A DNA stretch of 64,000 nucleotides. Source: Megalobrama amblycephala (lineage: Eukaryota; Chordata; Actinopteri; Cypriniformes; Xenocyprididae). This document shows, piece by piece, positions 1 through 11,838 of this stretch. The DNA lies in the NCBI RefSeq assembly GCF_018812025.1, contig NC_063050.1:6052047-6116046 (forward strand), in the 5' to 3' direction. Position 1 is the stretch's first letter, and the number at the start of each line of letters is the position of its first letter. The position numbers and the translations under genes are program-made. The notes beneath the pieces are model-generated. The model ran no database searches and had not been told where the DNA came from. It saw nothing but the letters and a program-made list of their open reading frames with translations.

Positions 1-781
1 ACGCAACCAGGCCAGCCAGCGACTAGTCAGCTCACGGTCTCGTCCGGTGCAGATAATTTATTTCTAATCTAAGGTAACAAAGATATCAATTATTAGCAAA
101 AAAAAAAAAAATAATAATAATAATGTTTTTTGTTAGCAATAGTTACGGCTTACTTTTTATAGTCATTTATTAAAAAAAGTTTTGATGTAGGCGGTATATG
201 GTAGTTATAGGCTATAATATAATACTGGCCTATAATGTATCGACAGCAAAAAAAAAAAAAGAAAGAAAGAAAAGAAAAACATCTTCATATGTTTTAGTGT
301 TACAAATACACATTATTTTAGAAATGTATAACAAAACAGTAATTTAAAGCATTATAACGATATAATTATATAATAAAAGGCGGACTTACCTTCACGATAC
401 AAAGTGACAGTTGATGAATGACGTGCAATGATGTCACGTGAATCGGCTGCGCGAAGCAAGTGAGCGTCAATGAAACACGTCACCTCAGTGAAAAGATTAA
501 TTTACCGGTTCTTTATGTAAATTACACGAGCTTCTTTTTCAGGGTGAAAGACAACACTAAGACTTTTACGACCAAACTTTTCTTTTCTTTAAAAAAATAG
601 CCTTCTAAAATAAAATATGTCTTCCAATTAACTAAGTCAATTTTGTCAATACCCAGATTCGTTATTGTAGTCATTTTTAGGAAATGTTCTCATTTGGATT
701 AAGCTATTCGGGTAATGCAAAAAATATATTCTTTATTATATTTACAAAGAAATAACACTAACGTGTTTCTTTTTGAAGGAT
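1..781. other. 5' flank of the CACTA transposase gene, no gene seen
   Basis: AT-rich sequence with A-runs and short ATA repeats. I see no coding exon here. On the minus strand around 384-389 there is a possible splice donor (cttacc on the plus strand) next to a GC-richer stretch with an ACGTGA box (about 390-480), which could be the first exon of a gene or transposon promoter reading left, but nothing confirms it. The left terminal repeat expected for the CACTA element is not visible, so it probably lies outside the window. Confidence 0.4.
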
Positions 782-3700
782 ATGGAGTATAAAGTGTACT
801 TAAATGAAGAGGCACCTGTTCCCGCAGCTACAAAAAGGCGATGGACACAGAATATAATAGGTTGCTGAATGCAAATAACTGTATTTTAGGCAATTTGTTT
901 CTTATTGTACAATTGCATATTGACTTACATTAATCAAATAAGCAAGAAATCTGCTCTTTTTTCTTCTTCAGGAGCAAAAAAGAGAAGATCATACAAGACA
1001 TGGCTTATTCCCGATATAGTTGAAGTATTTCAGGTTTTAATGTTGCCCTAAAAAACATTTTCAGTGATAAATTCATGGCCATTTGTTGTAGTCAAGAAAC
1101 CATGTCTAACATGCTCCTGTATGTTTATAATTTCATACTTATAGGAAAACATTTCCAATGATGACAGTGGTGACAATATCAGCAAATCTGACAGGAACTG
1201 CCCTGATGCTCATGTGAGAATAGGCTTTTTTAATTTTTTTATTTTTCAAAGTTAATCTTCTTTAGAATTGTGCTTCCTTGTTGTCATACGGTTGGCAATT
1301 CTTTGATCCTTTATCAGCCAGAACATTTACAAAATTTAAGTACATGCATAAAACTAGTGGTCCAAGTACCTGTACATGTCTCACAGGGAAACTTTTCTAC
1401 TGATGAAGAGAATGAGGTCGTCAGCGATGCTGATGGAAACTTTTCAGATGCTGATGTGAGAATGGATTTCTGATATTTTTTTTAATCCAATGCTTTTTGC
1501 ATACATTTGTAAATATCGGTGTTCATATGGATTTTGTTTTAATGTGCAATAAATGCACAATTTCTGACAGGAAGGCTTTTCTGCTGATGACGAGGGTGAT
1601 GTTTTTAGTACAGCTGATGAGAACTTTCCACAGACTCATGTGAGAATAAAGTTTAGAATATGTATCTAGTCTATAGCCTCATGCTTTTTTTTTTAAAGCT
1701 CACACTTCTTTATGTGTCAGCTTGTAATTAGTGCAATATTTACTTTCTAGATTGTCAGAAACCACAGTGCAGTTTGTGAGGGAAGCACAGAAGAAAGAGA
1801 GGAGTGTGCCAGTGAGGAAAAAATATATCCAAATGCCAAAATCACTAATGAAGAATCTCTGCTGTGCATACTTGCCTACAGCCTCAGGCATACAACATCC
1901 AAAGTGGCTTTGAGTGACTTGTTAGATCTTATCAATCTCCACTGTCCTGATTCAACCAATGGTGTTCCAGATAGCTTATACAAGTTCATGAAATCCTTTC
2001 ACTGTGACACTTTTGAAGTCCAGTATATTTGCCCATCCTGCCAACATTTCTTTGGTAGTGAAATCCCCACCCATTGTGCTTCATGCAATGGTACCCCAGG
2101 GGACATGGAAAACTTAATCAAATCTGGCTCTGTCTTTATCAAATTATCTATTTCAGATCAATTAAGAGGTAAATTTCAAGATACAGATTTTTGTCAGTCT
2201 TTGAATTACAAATGGTCAAGGACAAAGCGCAACTCACAAAATGTTGAAGACATATTTGATGGCACTATGTACAAATCGATTGATGCACTGAATGACCCAA
2301 AATTGTTGAATATTTCAGTGTCCTGGAATGTTGATGGTGTTCCAATTTTCAAATCTTCTCCTTTTCATATCTGGCCTCTTCAAGTCACAATCAACGAGCT
2401 CCCCCCTAATCTGAGGGCAAAGCATGTCATTCTTGGCGGTTTGTGGTTTGGGCCAAAAAAGCCAGAAATGAACTCGTTTCTGCAATCATTTGTTGATGAA
2501 TTGCGTAGTCTTGAAAACCAAGGGTTACCTTGTCAGTGGAAAGGTGAAAAAACAGTAGTCCATGTATACAGTTTGCTTTGCATTTGTGATTCAGTGGCTC
2601 GTTGTGCTGTACAGAATGTCAAACAGTTTAATGGAGAGCATGGTTGTAACTGGTGTTATCAAAAGGGTGAAGTTGTAGAAAAAGGTAATGGGTTTACTAG
2701 GGTGTATCCTTTGCAGTCAACAGGGCCAGAGCTGAGATCACACAGAAAACACACTGAAGATGCTCAGCAAGCTGTTGGTTCTGGAACATGCATAAATGGC
2801 GTAAAAGGTCCATCTCCTCTAATGCTGCTGATGTTTTTTAATATGGTTTCTGGATTTGCATATGATTATATGCATGGCATATTACTTGGTGTTTGTCGCC
2901 AGCTGACTACCCTATGGTTTGACTCCAAATACCATACAGAGCCTTGGTACATTGGAAGAGAAAACGAGCAGATTGAAAGAAGGTTACTTGCCATTAAACC
3001 ACCTACAAGTATAACAAGACCACCCCGTTCAATTTCTTTGCGTAAATATTGGAAAGCTTCGGAATACAGACACTTTCTCTTATTTTACAGCCTTCCCTGT
3101 TTGTTCGGCATTTTACCCAGACAATATCTTGACCATTTACTACTTCTAGTACAGGCTACATACATTCTCCTTCAAGATTCAATTTCCCCCCACGACATTG
3201 ACAAAGCTGATGGCCTTTTAAAAGCATTTGTGGGCCGTTTTGAGTCTCAGTATGGAAAGTGTCATGTGTCTTATAATGTCCACATACTTGTACATGCAGC
3301 AGCATCTGTGAAAAATTGGGGTCCTTTATGGAGTCACAGTGCATTCTTATATGAGTCCCAGAATGGACACCTTCAGAAACTCTTTCATGGCACACAAGCT
3401 GTAGCAGAACAAATTGTTAACATGTTTAACCTTTACCAACATGTTCCACGACTCATTGCTGCTGTATTCAGTGATGAACAAACACGGCAAAGCAAAAGCT
3501 TTGTTGAAAAAATGTTGGGAGGCACCAATATTGTGACAAAGTGTATTGGTAGTTCTAGCGTGATGTTTCTTGGATGCCCACATGTACGACAGCCAACCCC
3601 AAGAGAGTCTCATATCCTTCAAGAGTCAGGTTTTAGTGCAAATAAAGCTTTCAGTTTTTATTCTAGGGCTGTGGTTAATGGCAAGCGAATTCATTCAAAA

Positions 3701-4027
3701 GGAGCTAAATCTTTATCTAAAAGAATCAACCATGCAATTCAAACCAAACATGGGTCTATAGCATTAGTACGATCATTTATAGACGTAGGCAATGCGCAAG
3801 GAGAGGGTCATGCCTTCATTGATGTTATGAAAACAACAAGTAATGACATCAGCAAAGACAGAGAATCAGGGATAACGGCAAAAAGCATTTTAAAAGAAAG
3901 AGGGATTGACTCAGTTGAACTTATCAAATGCACAGACATACATTCAACCTGTGTCTACCTCAAGGACCTACCAGGTCTTGCAAATAATTTTTTTTGCATC
4001 CAACCAAATAGATGGGAGTTGGATTAA
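782..4027 (+). CDS. CACTA/EnSpm (Tnp2-like) transposase, six spliced exons
   Basis: Six exons read in phase: 782-860, 972-1033, 1145-1213, 1387-1455, 1571-1639 and 1751-4027, with GT donors and AG acceptors, giving 874 residues. The long last exon is open upstream of its first apparent start at 1904, which is only an internal GTG (Val); joining at 1751 is in frame. Residues from exons 1-2 are basic (KRRWTQ, KKRRSYK) and could bind DNA or direct nuclear import. Exons 3-5 are acidic repeats. The last exon has a Cys cluster (CPSCQHF...HCASC, about 2028-2086), the HGCNWCYQKG motif typical of Tnp2-type transposases (about 2640) and MHGILLGVCRQL (about 2872). Two polyadenylation signals and a subterminal repeat array follow. 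No frameshift or premature stop was seen in the joined frame, so this copy may be recent or conserved. Family assignment rests on motif recognition, not a search. Confidence 0.75.
1145..1639 (+). repeat. Triplicated 69-nt phase-0 exon encoding a 23-residue acidic repeat
   Basis: Exons at 1145-1213, 1387-1455 and 1571-1639 are each exactly 69 nt, start and end in phase 0, and encode related 23-residue acidic units (ISNDDSGDN..., FSTDEENEV..., FSADDEGDV...). Each is followed by a near-identical donor, GTGAGAATRR, so exon and flanking intron were duplicated together. Confidence 0.8.
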
Positions 4028-4304
4028 AAACAAAATAGCTGCATCTTCATGTTATAAAAGGTAAAAATGTACAGTATACAGACTCATATCTCTTGAATGT
4101 TGACATGTCGTGGATGTTTGCAGAAATGTATAATTTTGAAATGATTTAGAGAAATGTTTTTTTTTTTTTAATAATTGCCTATTTATTCTTACTCTTAATT
4201 TTTTTAATTTACTTGTTAAGACTCATTGTTTTGTCTCGTTGCTGCCAACAGCCAGAGCATAATATATCCAAAATAGTTCCATGAAATGTACTTGAATCTA
4301 ATTA

Positions 4305-4325
4305 AATAAAAATTGTATGAATAAA
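4305..4325 (+). terminator. Poly(A) signals of the CACTA transposase gene
   Basis: Two AATAAA hexamers (4305-4310, 4320-4325) lie about 280 nt after the stop codon, between the coding exon and the subterminal repeats. Confidence 0.6.
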
Positions 4326-4439
4326 ACTACAGCAACTATCAGAGTTTTATTCTCTAGTCTAGACATAACCTATCCTGAATCCAAAACCTGTAGGGTTTTT
4401 TTATATATATTTTTTGACTTATTTATTTTTCATTTACAG

Positions 4440-5050
4440 GGAAAACTCCTGTAAGCAAACATTTTGTTTCTGCGTGAGGTGCACGGCAGTCCTGCAGGAT
4501 TTTTTTTAAAATTCCTGTATGATTTTTCACTTGTGCTGTACAGCGCAGTATGTGCAGCAGTATGTGTAGGACATTCCTACATGTTCTAGAATGAAACCTT
4601 CAGTACAACAGAAACATGCAACACAAGTAAAAAATCCTGCAGGACTATAATTCCTGCAGGACTGCTGTGCAGTACAAGTGAAAAATCCTGTAGGACTTTA
4701 TAATTCCTGCAGATTTTAAAAAAATCCTGCAGGATTTTATAATTCCTGCAGGACTGCTGTGCAGTACAAGTGAAAAATCCTGTAGGACTTTATAATTCCT
4801 GCAGATTTTAAAAAAAATCCTGCAGGATTTTATAATTCCTGCAGGACTGCTGTGCAGTACAAGTGAAAAATCCTGCAGGATTTTATAATTCCTGCAGATT
4901 TTTTAAAAAATCCTGCAGGGTTTTATAATTCCTGCAGGACTGCTGTGCAGTACAAGTGAAAAATCCTGCAGGATTTTATAATTCCTGCAGGATACCTGCA
5001 GAAAAAATGAAAATCCTGCAGGATTCCTGTAGGTTATTTTTGTAAGGGTG
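4440..5050 (+). repeat. CACTA subterminal repeat array and right end
   Basis: A tandem array built on the palindromic motif AATCCTGCAGGATT and the longer unit CTGCTGTGCAGTACAAGTG, repeated with a period near 100-120 bp from about 4630 to 4990. The last bases, TTTTTGTAAGGGTG at 5037-5050, read on the other strand as CACCCTTACAAAAA, a CACTA-like terminus. Arrays of short direct and inverted motifs near the ends are known transposase-binding regions in CACTA elements. The matching left end is not in the window, so the terminus is inferred. Confidence 0.6.
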
Positions 5051-5624
5051 TATCTGGTTATTTTATTAAATGCAAATTGCTTTCAAATTAAAAGCAAGAT
5101 ATGAGATAAATCTATCAATTAGACAAAGGTCAGATAAAAACTGGTAGAGTTTTTATAGCGATCAAAAATACATCAGTATGTCATAATCGATCTTCTCACT
5201 AAAGCTTCAGACGATCGATCGTCTGTGAATCGACGCCTGGCCTACAGAAGCGCGGAAGTATTTAGTTATTTACTTTAATGTTTACATTTCCACCTTGTAT
5301 CGTTCAGATTGTAAAGAACCTATAAATGAATCAAATAAAAGCAGAATCCCTAAGACATCGGTAATATTATAATCCTGAAGGTGAACTCTTTTACATGCGT
5401 CACAACTCCATAAAATGACAATATTTGAAGATCCAGATTAATATGATAGCGAAGCGTACAAACACATTTATTGTAAAAACATAATATGACATGATATCAG
5501 AAGCAGATAAATGATCTTACCGTGGTGTGATATTTTGTCTGTTTCAAAACTTCTGAAGATGAATTTACATTTCCTAAGGAACTTTCGGTTTCTGCACAAA
5601 AGACTGCGCATGCGCAAAGTGCCT
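5051..5624. other. Spacer with an NRF1-like palindrome
   Basis: No coding sequence recognised. The palindrome TGCGCATGCGCA (5605-5616) matches the consensus bound by NRF1 in vertebrate promoters. On the minus strand a splice donor-like sequence (plus strand cttacc, 5517-5522) lies about 85 bp further along, so this could be a promoter and first exon reading left, perhaps for the other end of a transposon or a host gene. The hAT-type element starts just 17 bp to the right. Confidence 0.3.
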
Positions 5625-5632
5625 GTCTCAGG

Positions 5633-6225
5633 TAGTGATGTGACATTTGAACCGAGGCTTCGGAGCTTGCGCCCAGCATAAATGAGCGTGCCAGGTGAAG
5701 CCTCGATTCGAGGCTTATGTTGGTAAAATAGAAATCACGTGACCAATGACAAACGAAGTTACTTTGAACCTTACTTTATGCGTAGGTTTTTATTCATACT
5801 TATTCAATTACATTTTTAAATACCCAGTTATACAAGTAATATGTAGAATACAAATTATTTCAGGAAAATAAAATATTTGCCATATTCAATTCATACATGT
5901 GTACATTTATTCTTCTGTTACATCATATTGATATTCATACTGGCATTAAATGCCATAGTTTAATGGGTACATTAATTTACCACAGAGATAAATTCAACAC
6001 ACACGCACGCACTATTAGGCTTTTATTTGAGCACTTAAGGTGAAACTGTGGTGGCTGCTTCGTCCAACGAAGCTTCTTATTGTCTTTCACAGGGTTTTTG
6101 GCTGCTTTACGTTTTACTACACATCAGATGGCGCTGTTTTCAACACTCTTGAAGCTTTGAATCTTTTCCAGAAACAATGAGAGAAAAGCCTCAGTGCTTC
6201 ATGAGGCTTCATTTGCCCATTACTA
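5633..6225. mobile_element. Non-autonomous hAT-type element, 593 bp
   Basis: The ends are imperfect inverted repeats: left TAGTGATGTGACATTTGAAC, right (reverse complement) TAGTAATGGGCAAATGAAGC, both continuing into GAGGCTTC-rich subterminal sequence. It is flanked by an 8-bp duplication, GTCTCAGG (5625-5632) and GCCTCAGG (6226-6233), seven of eight matching, as expected for hAT transposition. There is no transposase reading frame inside. Confidence 0.75.
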
Positions 6226-6233
6226 GCCTCAGG

Positions 6234-7181
6234 TGTCAACGGCTGAATCCAAGGCCGTAACCATGGCCCTGTCCCAAATGGCACTCTAAAACCTCACGAT
6301 CTTCCTCTGAGTCCGCACTTTCACAACGTAATGCTCCGCAGTCAAAGAACCTCCGCAGTGGCGTTAAGTGTGGCTGCCGCGTGCCCATATCCGTTAAGTC
6401 CACAAAACAGTAGGGTGTCCCATTCCCTAATCTCTCCTTCTTTTAGTTTTCTAATGGGTTTAATTCTATTGTAAAGGATGTTTAGCGCCACGTGAGCGCT
6501 GAACAATGTTGAATCTGACAGATGCAAACCTGCCAACCTTGGGAAAAAAAATTTAGAGTACCAGTGTGATATATTTTTTTTACATTTTTGAGAATACAAT
6601 ACACAAAGCACACACACACCCATCTTTGTTGATCTAATTTTGACTGTTAAAGTTTTATGATTTGACACAATTAAAAATTTCACTACACCTGCTCAAAAGC
6701 ATTTTTTTAATTCATGATTAATATTGCATTGTATAATGTGTGCTTATACAAACTGACAACCAGAAGTTAATTGCATTCAATTATTTAATATGGACTAAAA
6801 AATTTATTTGCAATTTCAAGTAGGCTATATTTACATACAACTAATCTGACAGTCAAGTCTTTTATACAGGTTTTGTAATGAAAACTAGTCTAAAATTAAG
6901 AAACCCTTAGAAAACAGTAAACATTGAGTTTACATGTGATTCCTTTAAAATACTTAATTTATTATTCCAATATCCAAATATGATACTAAATCCCACAGGA
7001 AAAAAAGGGTTTCTATTTGTAACGTGCTGTCTTTGAACAAGACAAACATTCGCTGATTAAAGGTTAGCCAATACAAACATATTTATAGAAAACAGTTGAC
7101 AATGAATAGAAAGGACCAATAAGAGCAAAACGTATCGTGTATTCAAGAATATCAAGAAGTTAGTCATATAACGAGGGGTTG
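6234..7181. other. Intergenic spacer, nothing recognised
   Basis: AT-rich sequence. A short minus-strand open frame at 6342-6683 has low-complexity composition and no family resemblance, and I do not regard it as a gene. Confidence 0.4.
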
Positions 7182-7362
7182 TGTTAACTAAAGCGTCCGT
7201 CATTTACAGATTCTTAAAATACAAATAAACACAGAGAGACATGTCCAAGGTGTGTTCTCTCTATGCATGACTTTATTACAGTGCCTGGTTTACCACTTCC
7301 CCCACCTAACCACAAGGGGGCAACGTCACATCATGTGTCCTATAAAATCCCTTAACACTACA
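7182..7362 (-). repeat. 3' LTR of the gypsy element
   Basis: On the minus strand this starts TGTAGTGTTAAGGG and ends CTTTAGTTAACA (TG...CA). It contains an AATAAAG polyadenylation signal (about 7270-7276) and directly follows the purine tract. Confidence 0.7.
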
Positions 7363-7691
7363 TCCCCCTTTCTAAGATCATTTGTACTGATATATAACTT
7401 AAGATTAAACTAACCCCTCTGTACTGTAACAGACTATATCAAAAGTTAACTGTTCCCAATTCAAACTGTTGCACTATGCATAAGGCAACATAACCCATTG
7501 TCTTTTTCTCAAATATTCCTGTAGAACTTATATAAGCAAGAGAACAATATAGCAACAATAAGAACAATAAGCAAATGAACATTAACTGAAAATCTGAACT
7601 AAGAAGGTGGGGTAGACTGCCCAATCCTTCTACTGAGTGTGGGGGTTTATTCTGCCCTGAAGAAATCACTCAGTCTCACCAGGGGTACCCG

Positions 7692-8994
7692 CTATTTAGC
7701 CACAAAGTCCTTCAGGTACCCTGGAGGTCGTCTCTCTCTTGCAGGGTAACATGCCAGAGGCTCAGGACCGCATGGTTGAACTGGGCCCTGCTCTGCATGA
7801 TCTGACCTCACTGGCTGACCAGAAGATTGCTCTGGCTCTGGCTCTGGAAGGATGGTCTGCACTGCTGGCACCACTGCTGTAGAGACGAGGTTTCGGTTTC
7901 GGCGCAGGTTCCCTCTGGGAGTGTCAATGACGTATGACCTTGGTGCTTCCGCCTGTCTTATCACTGTCCCCTTCTCCTTTGTGTCCTTTACCCAGACATG
8001 GTTGCCTGGTGTTAGTCTTGTGAGATGTTGAGCTCTGTGTCTTTTGTTGAAGTTCCAGCTCAATCTCAGTCTCTTTTTCTGTTCCTCCTCTTTGAGTTTG
8101 GTTATGTCAGTCCAGCCTGGGTTGAGAGATGACAGAGTGACCAGAACTGTTGTTCTGAGCTGCTGGCCCATTGACAGCTGTGCTGGACTGTACCCGTTGG
8201 CGAGTGTTGTGGCTCTGTAAGCCATGAGTGCCAGATATGGGTCTTTTTCTTTCTGGAGGAGGCCTTTAACTGTCCGCACAGCTCTCTGCCTCTCCATTGC
8301 TCTGAGCATATCTGGGGCTGGACGTTGTGTGTGTGAACCCCCACTGTGTTGCGAACTGAGTGAAGCATTCAGACGAGAACTGGGGTCCATTATCTGTCAT
8401 GACCTCGGACGGTATGCCATGCCTGGCGAAGATAGACTTGCAATGTTCCACTACTGCTAATGAGGTTGTAGATGTGAGTTTAGCTACCTCAATGAAACGG
8501 GAAAAGTAGTCTGCCACCAATAAATACTGGTTATCATTCCACTGAAACAAGTCAGCACCCACCTTTGCCCATGGTCTATCAGGGAATTCTGTAGGCAGCA
8601 GTGGCTCTTTGGGGTTGATTATTTCTTTTGCACAAGTGTCGCAGCCCTCGACCACTTTCTGAAGCTGTGTACACAGTCCCGGCCACCAGACAGATTGCTT
8701 GCCTCGTTCACGACACTTTGCTATACCTTGGTGTCCTGCGTGCAGTTTCTGAAGGATATCTGTCTGTAGCAGCTTGGGAATAACTAGTCTACATCCTTTC
8801 AGTAATAAGCCGTTCTCCACTGATAGCTCTTCCTCGACATGTGTGTACGGTAGGTAAGCTCTGTCTATTGTGGATCTGTCTGGCCAGCCCTCAGTACAGT
8901 ACCTTTTCACTTTGCTCAGTATTTCATCACAATCTTGATGTTCCCTAATTTCTTGTAGCCTCTTTTCTGTAGCTGGGAGGGTTGACATGATCAT
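7692..8994 (-). pseudogene. Integrase of the gypsy element, frameshifted
   Basis: The right part (8994 to about 8300) has the zinc-binding HHCC region (HAGHQGIAKCRERG... then CDTCA, about 8640-8735) and the first catalytic residues (GADLFQW, then MTDNGPQFSSE). The reading frame changes near 8290-8310, just at the third catalytic acidic position (NGEAE), and the C-terminal half continues in another frame to 7692, ending with a basic RERRPPGYLKDFV tail. The shift destroys a single product. Confidence 0.75.
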
Positions 8995-9012
8995 GTTTAC
9001 ATACAGGTTGAC

Positions 9013-10206
9013 TTACTCTTCCTGCTCCGGCTGCCCTCTGTCTCGCAACGGCGCCCTTGATAGCATGTCTGCCATTGCCAACTTCTTGCCGGCCACATGG
9101 GAGATGGAGAAACTGAAAGCCATCAGTCTCATTTTGAGTCTCTGAATGCGTGGCGGGAGCTCATCCAGGCTCCTGGAGCCTAGTAACGGAACCAGAGGCT
9201 TGTGGTCCGTTTCAACGTGGAATGTGATGCCCACCAGGAAGTCTGAGAAACGCTCGCACACCCATGTGATTGCCAAAGCCTCTTTCTCAATCTGTGCGTA
9301 CCTTTTGTCAGTGTCTGTGAGTGCTCTGGAGCTATACGCGACTGGCTTGAGGTGGCCATCCTCCTGTCTCTAGAGTAGCACAGCTCCCAGTCCAAATGAT
9401 GACGCGTCAGCTGGGACGACCGTCTCCACTTTTGCGTTGTAGAGTGCCAGCCCAGGTGGCGTGCTCAGATCCTCTTTGATGCTGTTGAATGCTCTTTGTT
9501 GATCATGTCCCCACTGAAACATGTTTTGCTTCTTTAACAGGTCCCGGAGTGGCTGTGTCTTTTCTGCCAGATGAGGTAAGTACTTTCCCAGGTGATTCAC
9601 CATCCCGAGGAATCGTCTCACTCCGCTCGCGTCCTCAGGCTCCTCCATGTCGGTCACTGCCCTCACTTTTTTAGGATCTGCTCTCACGCCGGCTGCATCT
9701 ATGATCTGTCCGAGAAATTTGACATGGCCTTTTGAGAATTCACATTTCTCACCTCTCAGTGTGACGCCTGCCTCCTGCAGCCTCCCCAGCACCGCAAGCA
9801 GTCGTGTGTCGTGCTGGGTCTGTGTGTCTCCGTACACGAGCACGTCGTCCATTTGGCACAGGATGCCATCGAGTCCCTCCAGTATCTGAGACATTCTCTT
9901 TTGGTAGTGTTCAGGTGCTGAGGATATGCCGAAGCAGAGGCGGTTAAAGCAAAACCTCCCAAAGGGAGTGAGGAACGTTGTGAGGAGAGCGGACTCCTTG
10001 GCAAGGGGAATTTGCCAAAACCCTGAGTTTGCATCGATTTTTGAGAATACTTTGGCGCCCTCTAGTTGTCCAAGTGTGTGTTCGACTGACGGGAGCATAT
10101 GTCTCTCCCTCTTGACTGACTTGTTCAATTTGGTCAGATCCACGCAGATGCGCACCTCATCTTTGCCTGGCTTTGGGACAGTGACCATACCTGGATAGCT
10201 ATCCAT
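9013..10206 (-). pseudogene. Reverse transcriptase and RNase H of the gypsy element, with an internal stop
   Basis: The reverse transcriptase starts abruptly near 10206 (VTVPKPGKDEVRICVDLTKL), has the palm motif QMDDVLVYG (about 9835-9861) and runs into RNase H (DASSFGLGAVLL), where a TAG stop falls at 9370-9372. The RNase H frame resumes in the same frame and continues to 9013 (ETDHKPLVPLL, MLSRAPL). The fingers portion normally preceding PKPGK is missing; see the deletion noted at 10190-10219. Confidence 0.8.
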
Positions 10207-11041
10207 GCCTGGATAGCTGGATGTCCCAGTAGGCTAAACTTCAGACCCGGGACTACATACACTTCTTGTGTGGTGCTTTTATTGTCTGTTCCTATAGTGG
10301 CTGCGAACTTTCCCTTCACCGTGATGGGCGTCAGACCTGGACCCTGCAGCACTTTCTTTGTTCTCTCTAGCTCCCGAAACTGCCCTTTCTGAAATACATC
10401 TTCAGATAGCACTGTTACGTCTGCCCCTGTATCTATTTTGAATACAGCTGTGTGCTCATTCACTTTAAGGTTGATTAGCCATAGTTCACCATCTGAACTG
10501 ACTGTGCCTAGGAAAGCTATTTCCTCCTCATCTGACTCTGCTGTGTTAACTTCGTTGAGAGCCCCTGACCTGCACACTTTTGCATAGTGATCCTTTTTCT
10601 GACACCGGTTACATGCTACTTCTCTAGCTGGGCACTGATTTTTGCTGTGTGCTGGCATTCTACCACACCACATGCATCGTGTCTGGTTACCTGGCTGTGT
10701 CTGATAACTGCTTTTATCATTTGTTCCAGCCTTTCCTGCATTTTCTGCTGTCTTCCTTTGCCTTTGTCAAACGTGTGTTTTGTTTGAATGCTGTCCACGT
10801 CTGTGGCCTCTGCCTTAAAGTTACTCTTCAACAGATCCTGTTGTTTTTTCACACTTTCACTCTGACGTGTGCGCGTCACCGCTCTCTCCAGCATTAGCTC
10901 CGTGTCCAGCTGCAGTTGCTCCGACAGCTTTTTATCGTACCAGCGTACTTTGAGGTCAAAATGCGTACCCGCTACACAAAATGCGTACATGTTGGCAGGT
11001 CTGCAGATGTTGGAGGAAGACTGAGACTGTTGTAGAGACAT
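10134..11041 (-). pseudogene. gag C-terminus and protease of the gypsy element
   Basis: A partial gag frame (11041-10616) shows a charged region followed, after a frameshift near 10670, by two cysteine knuckles (CGRMPAHSKNQC and CNRCQKKDHYAKVC). The aspartic protease motif FKIDTGADVTVLS is at about 10415-10453. The protease runs into foreign frame at about 10200 where a deletion joins it to the reverse transcriptase. The first about 30 residues (near 11041-10960) do not look like gag and may belong to flanking DNA. Confidence 0.7.
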
Positions 11042-11838
11042 GAAGCTCAGAGAACATGTTCTTCACTGCTAAATATCTGTGCTTCAGCATTATTATACAA
11101 CAAATCAGATTTCAGCTGTCTTCTATCAGGAGAAATAAAGGAAAGGATCATAAGAACACAGAAATAGTGCTAATGACATAGAAGTGGCACAACTTACCCA
11201 ACATTAGGGGTTAAGTATGTATGGGGAATTTAAATTTAAAATAAATATTAGTTTTTTGTGCATTATCCCATGACAGTCTTACTTTACAGCACATTATTCA
11301 GAATGTCTACCATTCAGAATATTTCCATGTAGTGAATTATCCAAAATATTCCAATATGAAATTTTGAGACAACACTTTAGAAAAAAAAAATTCATTAGAT
11401 AAAGAAAATGTTAAATATTCCCTCATTGCAGTTCACCAAACTTTTGTGTGTTTGCAAGGGATCATATGAAAGAAAGAGCTGAACTATATTTACCACAACT
11501 ATCCTTTTTAGTAAAATTCATAATTTCATAATTTATGTACAAAAAATTACATCAGCAGTTCACCAACAAGAATGAAATATACAGACAAATATAAAACTAG
11601 CTATAAATTTACTTTGACATTGTACTTGTTTTACCTTCCATGTAGAACCTTTACTCAGACGTGCAGAAACATAAATGTATCTGGTATATTACTATGAATA
11701 CATATTTTAAAAGAAGTATATTTTGATAACTTCTGATAAACCCATATTTTCCTCTATCATCACTAGAGAAGCTTTGGGTTTATCAGAGGATGCTGTTTTA
11801 GAGCAGTTTTGAGCCCAGAGTGTGAATCAGACCAATGT
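11042..11838. other. 3' flank of immune gene copy 1
   Basis: AT-rich, no coding sequence. A segment around 11250-11300 (TGACAGTCTTACTTTA) is shared with 44670-44710, the 3' flank of the broken copy 2, showing that the two genes were duplicated together with downstream DNA. Confidence 0.5.

Larger units (their letters stand above)
7182..11010 (-). mobile_element. Decayed Ty3/gypsy retrotransposon, 5' truncated
   Basis: Reading leftward: part of gag, CCHC knuckles, aspartic protease, reverse transcriptase, RNase H, integrase, a polypurine tract (AGAAAGGGGGA on the minus strand at about 7363-7373) and one LTR at 7182-7362. No second LTR is found to the right, and gag stops abruptly near 11010, so the 5' LTR and most of gag are gone. 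Several frameshifts and at least one stop codon show it is dead. The right boundary is approximate. Confidence 0.8.

Noticed and set aside
1904..1906. Start codon of the CACTA transposase at 1904
   Set aside because: It is a GTG read as Met. The frame is open upstream to the acceptor at 1750 and joins in phase to five earlier exons.
6342..6683. 113-codon minus-strand frame
   Set aside because: No family resemblance, low-complexity composition, flanked by repeat sequence.
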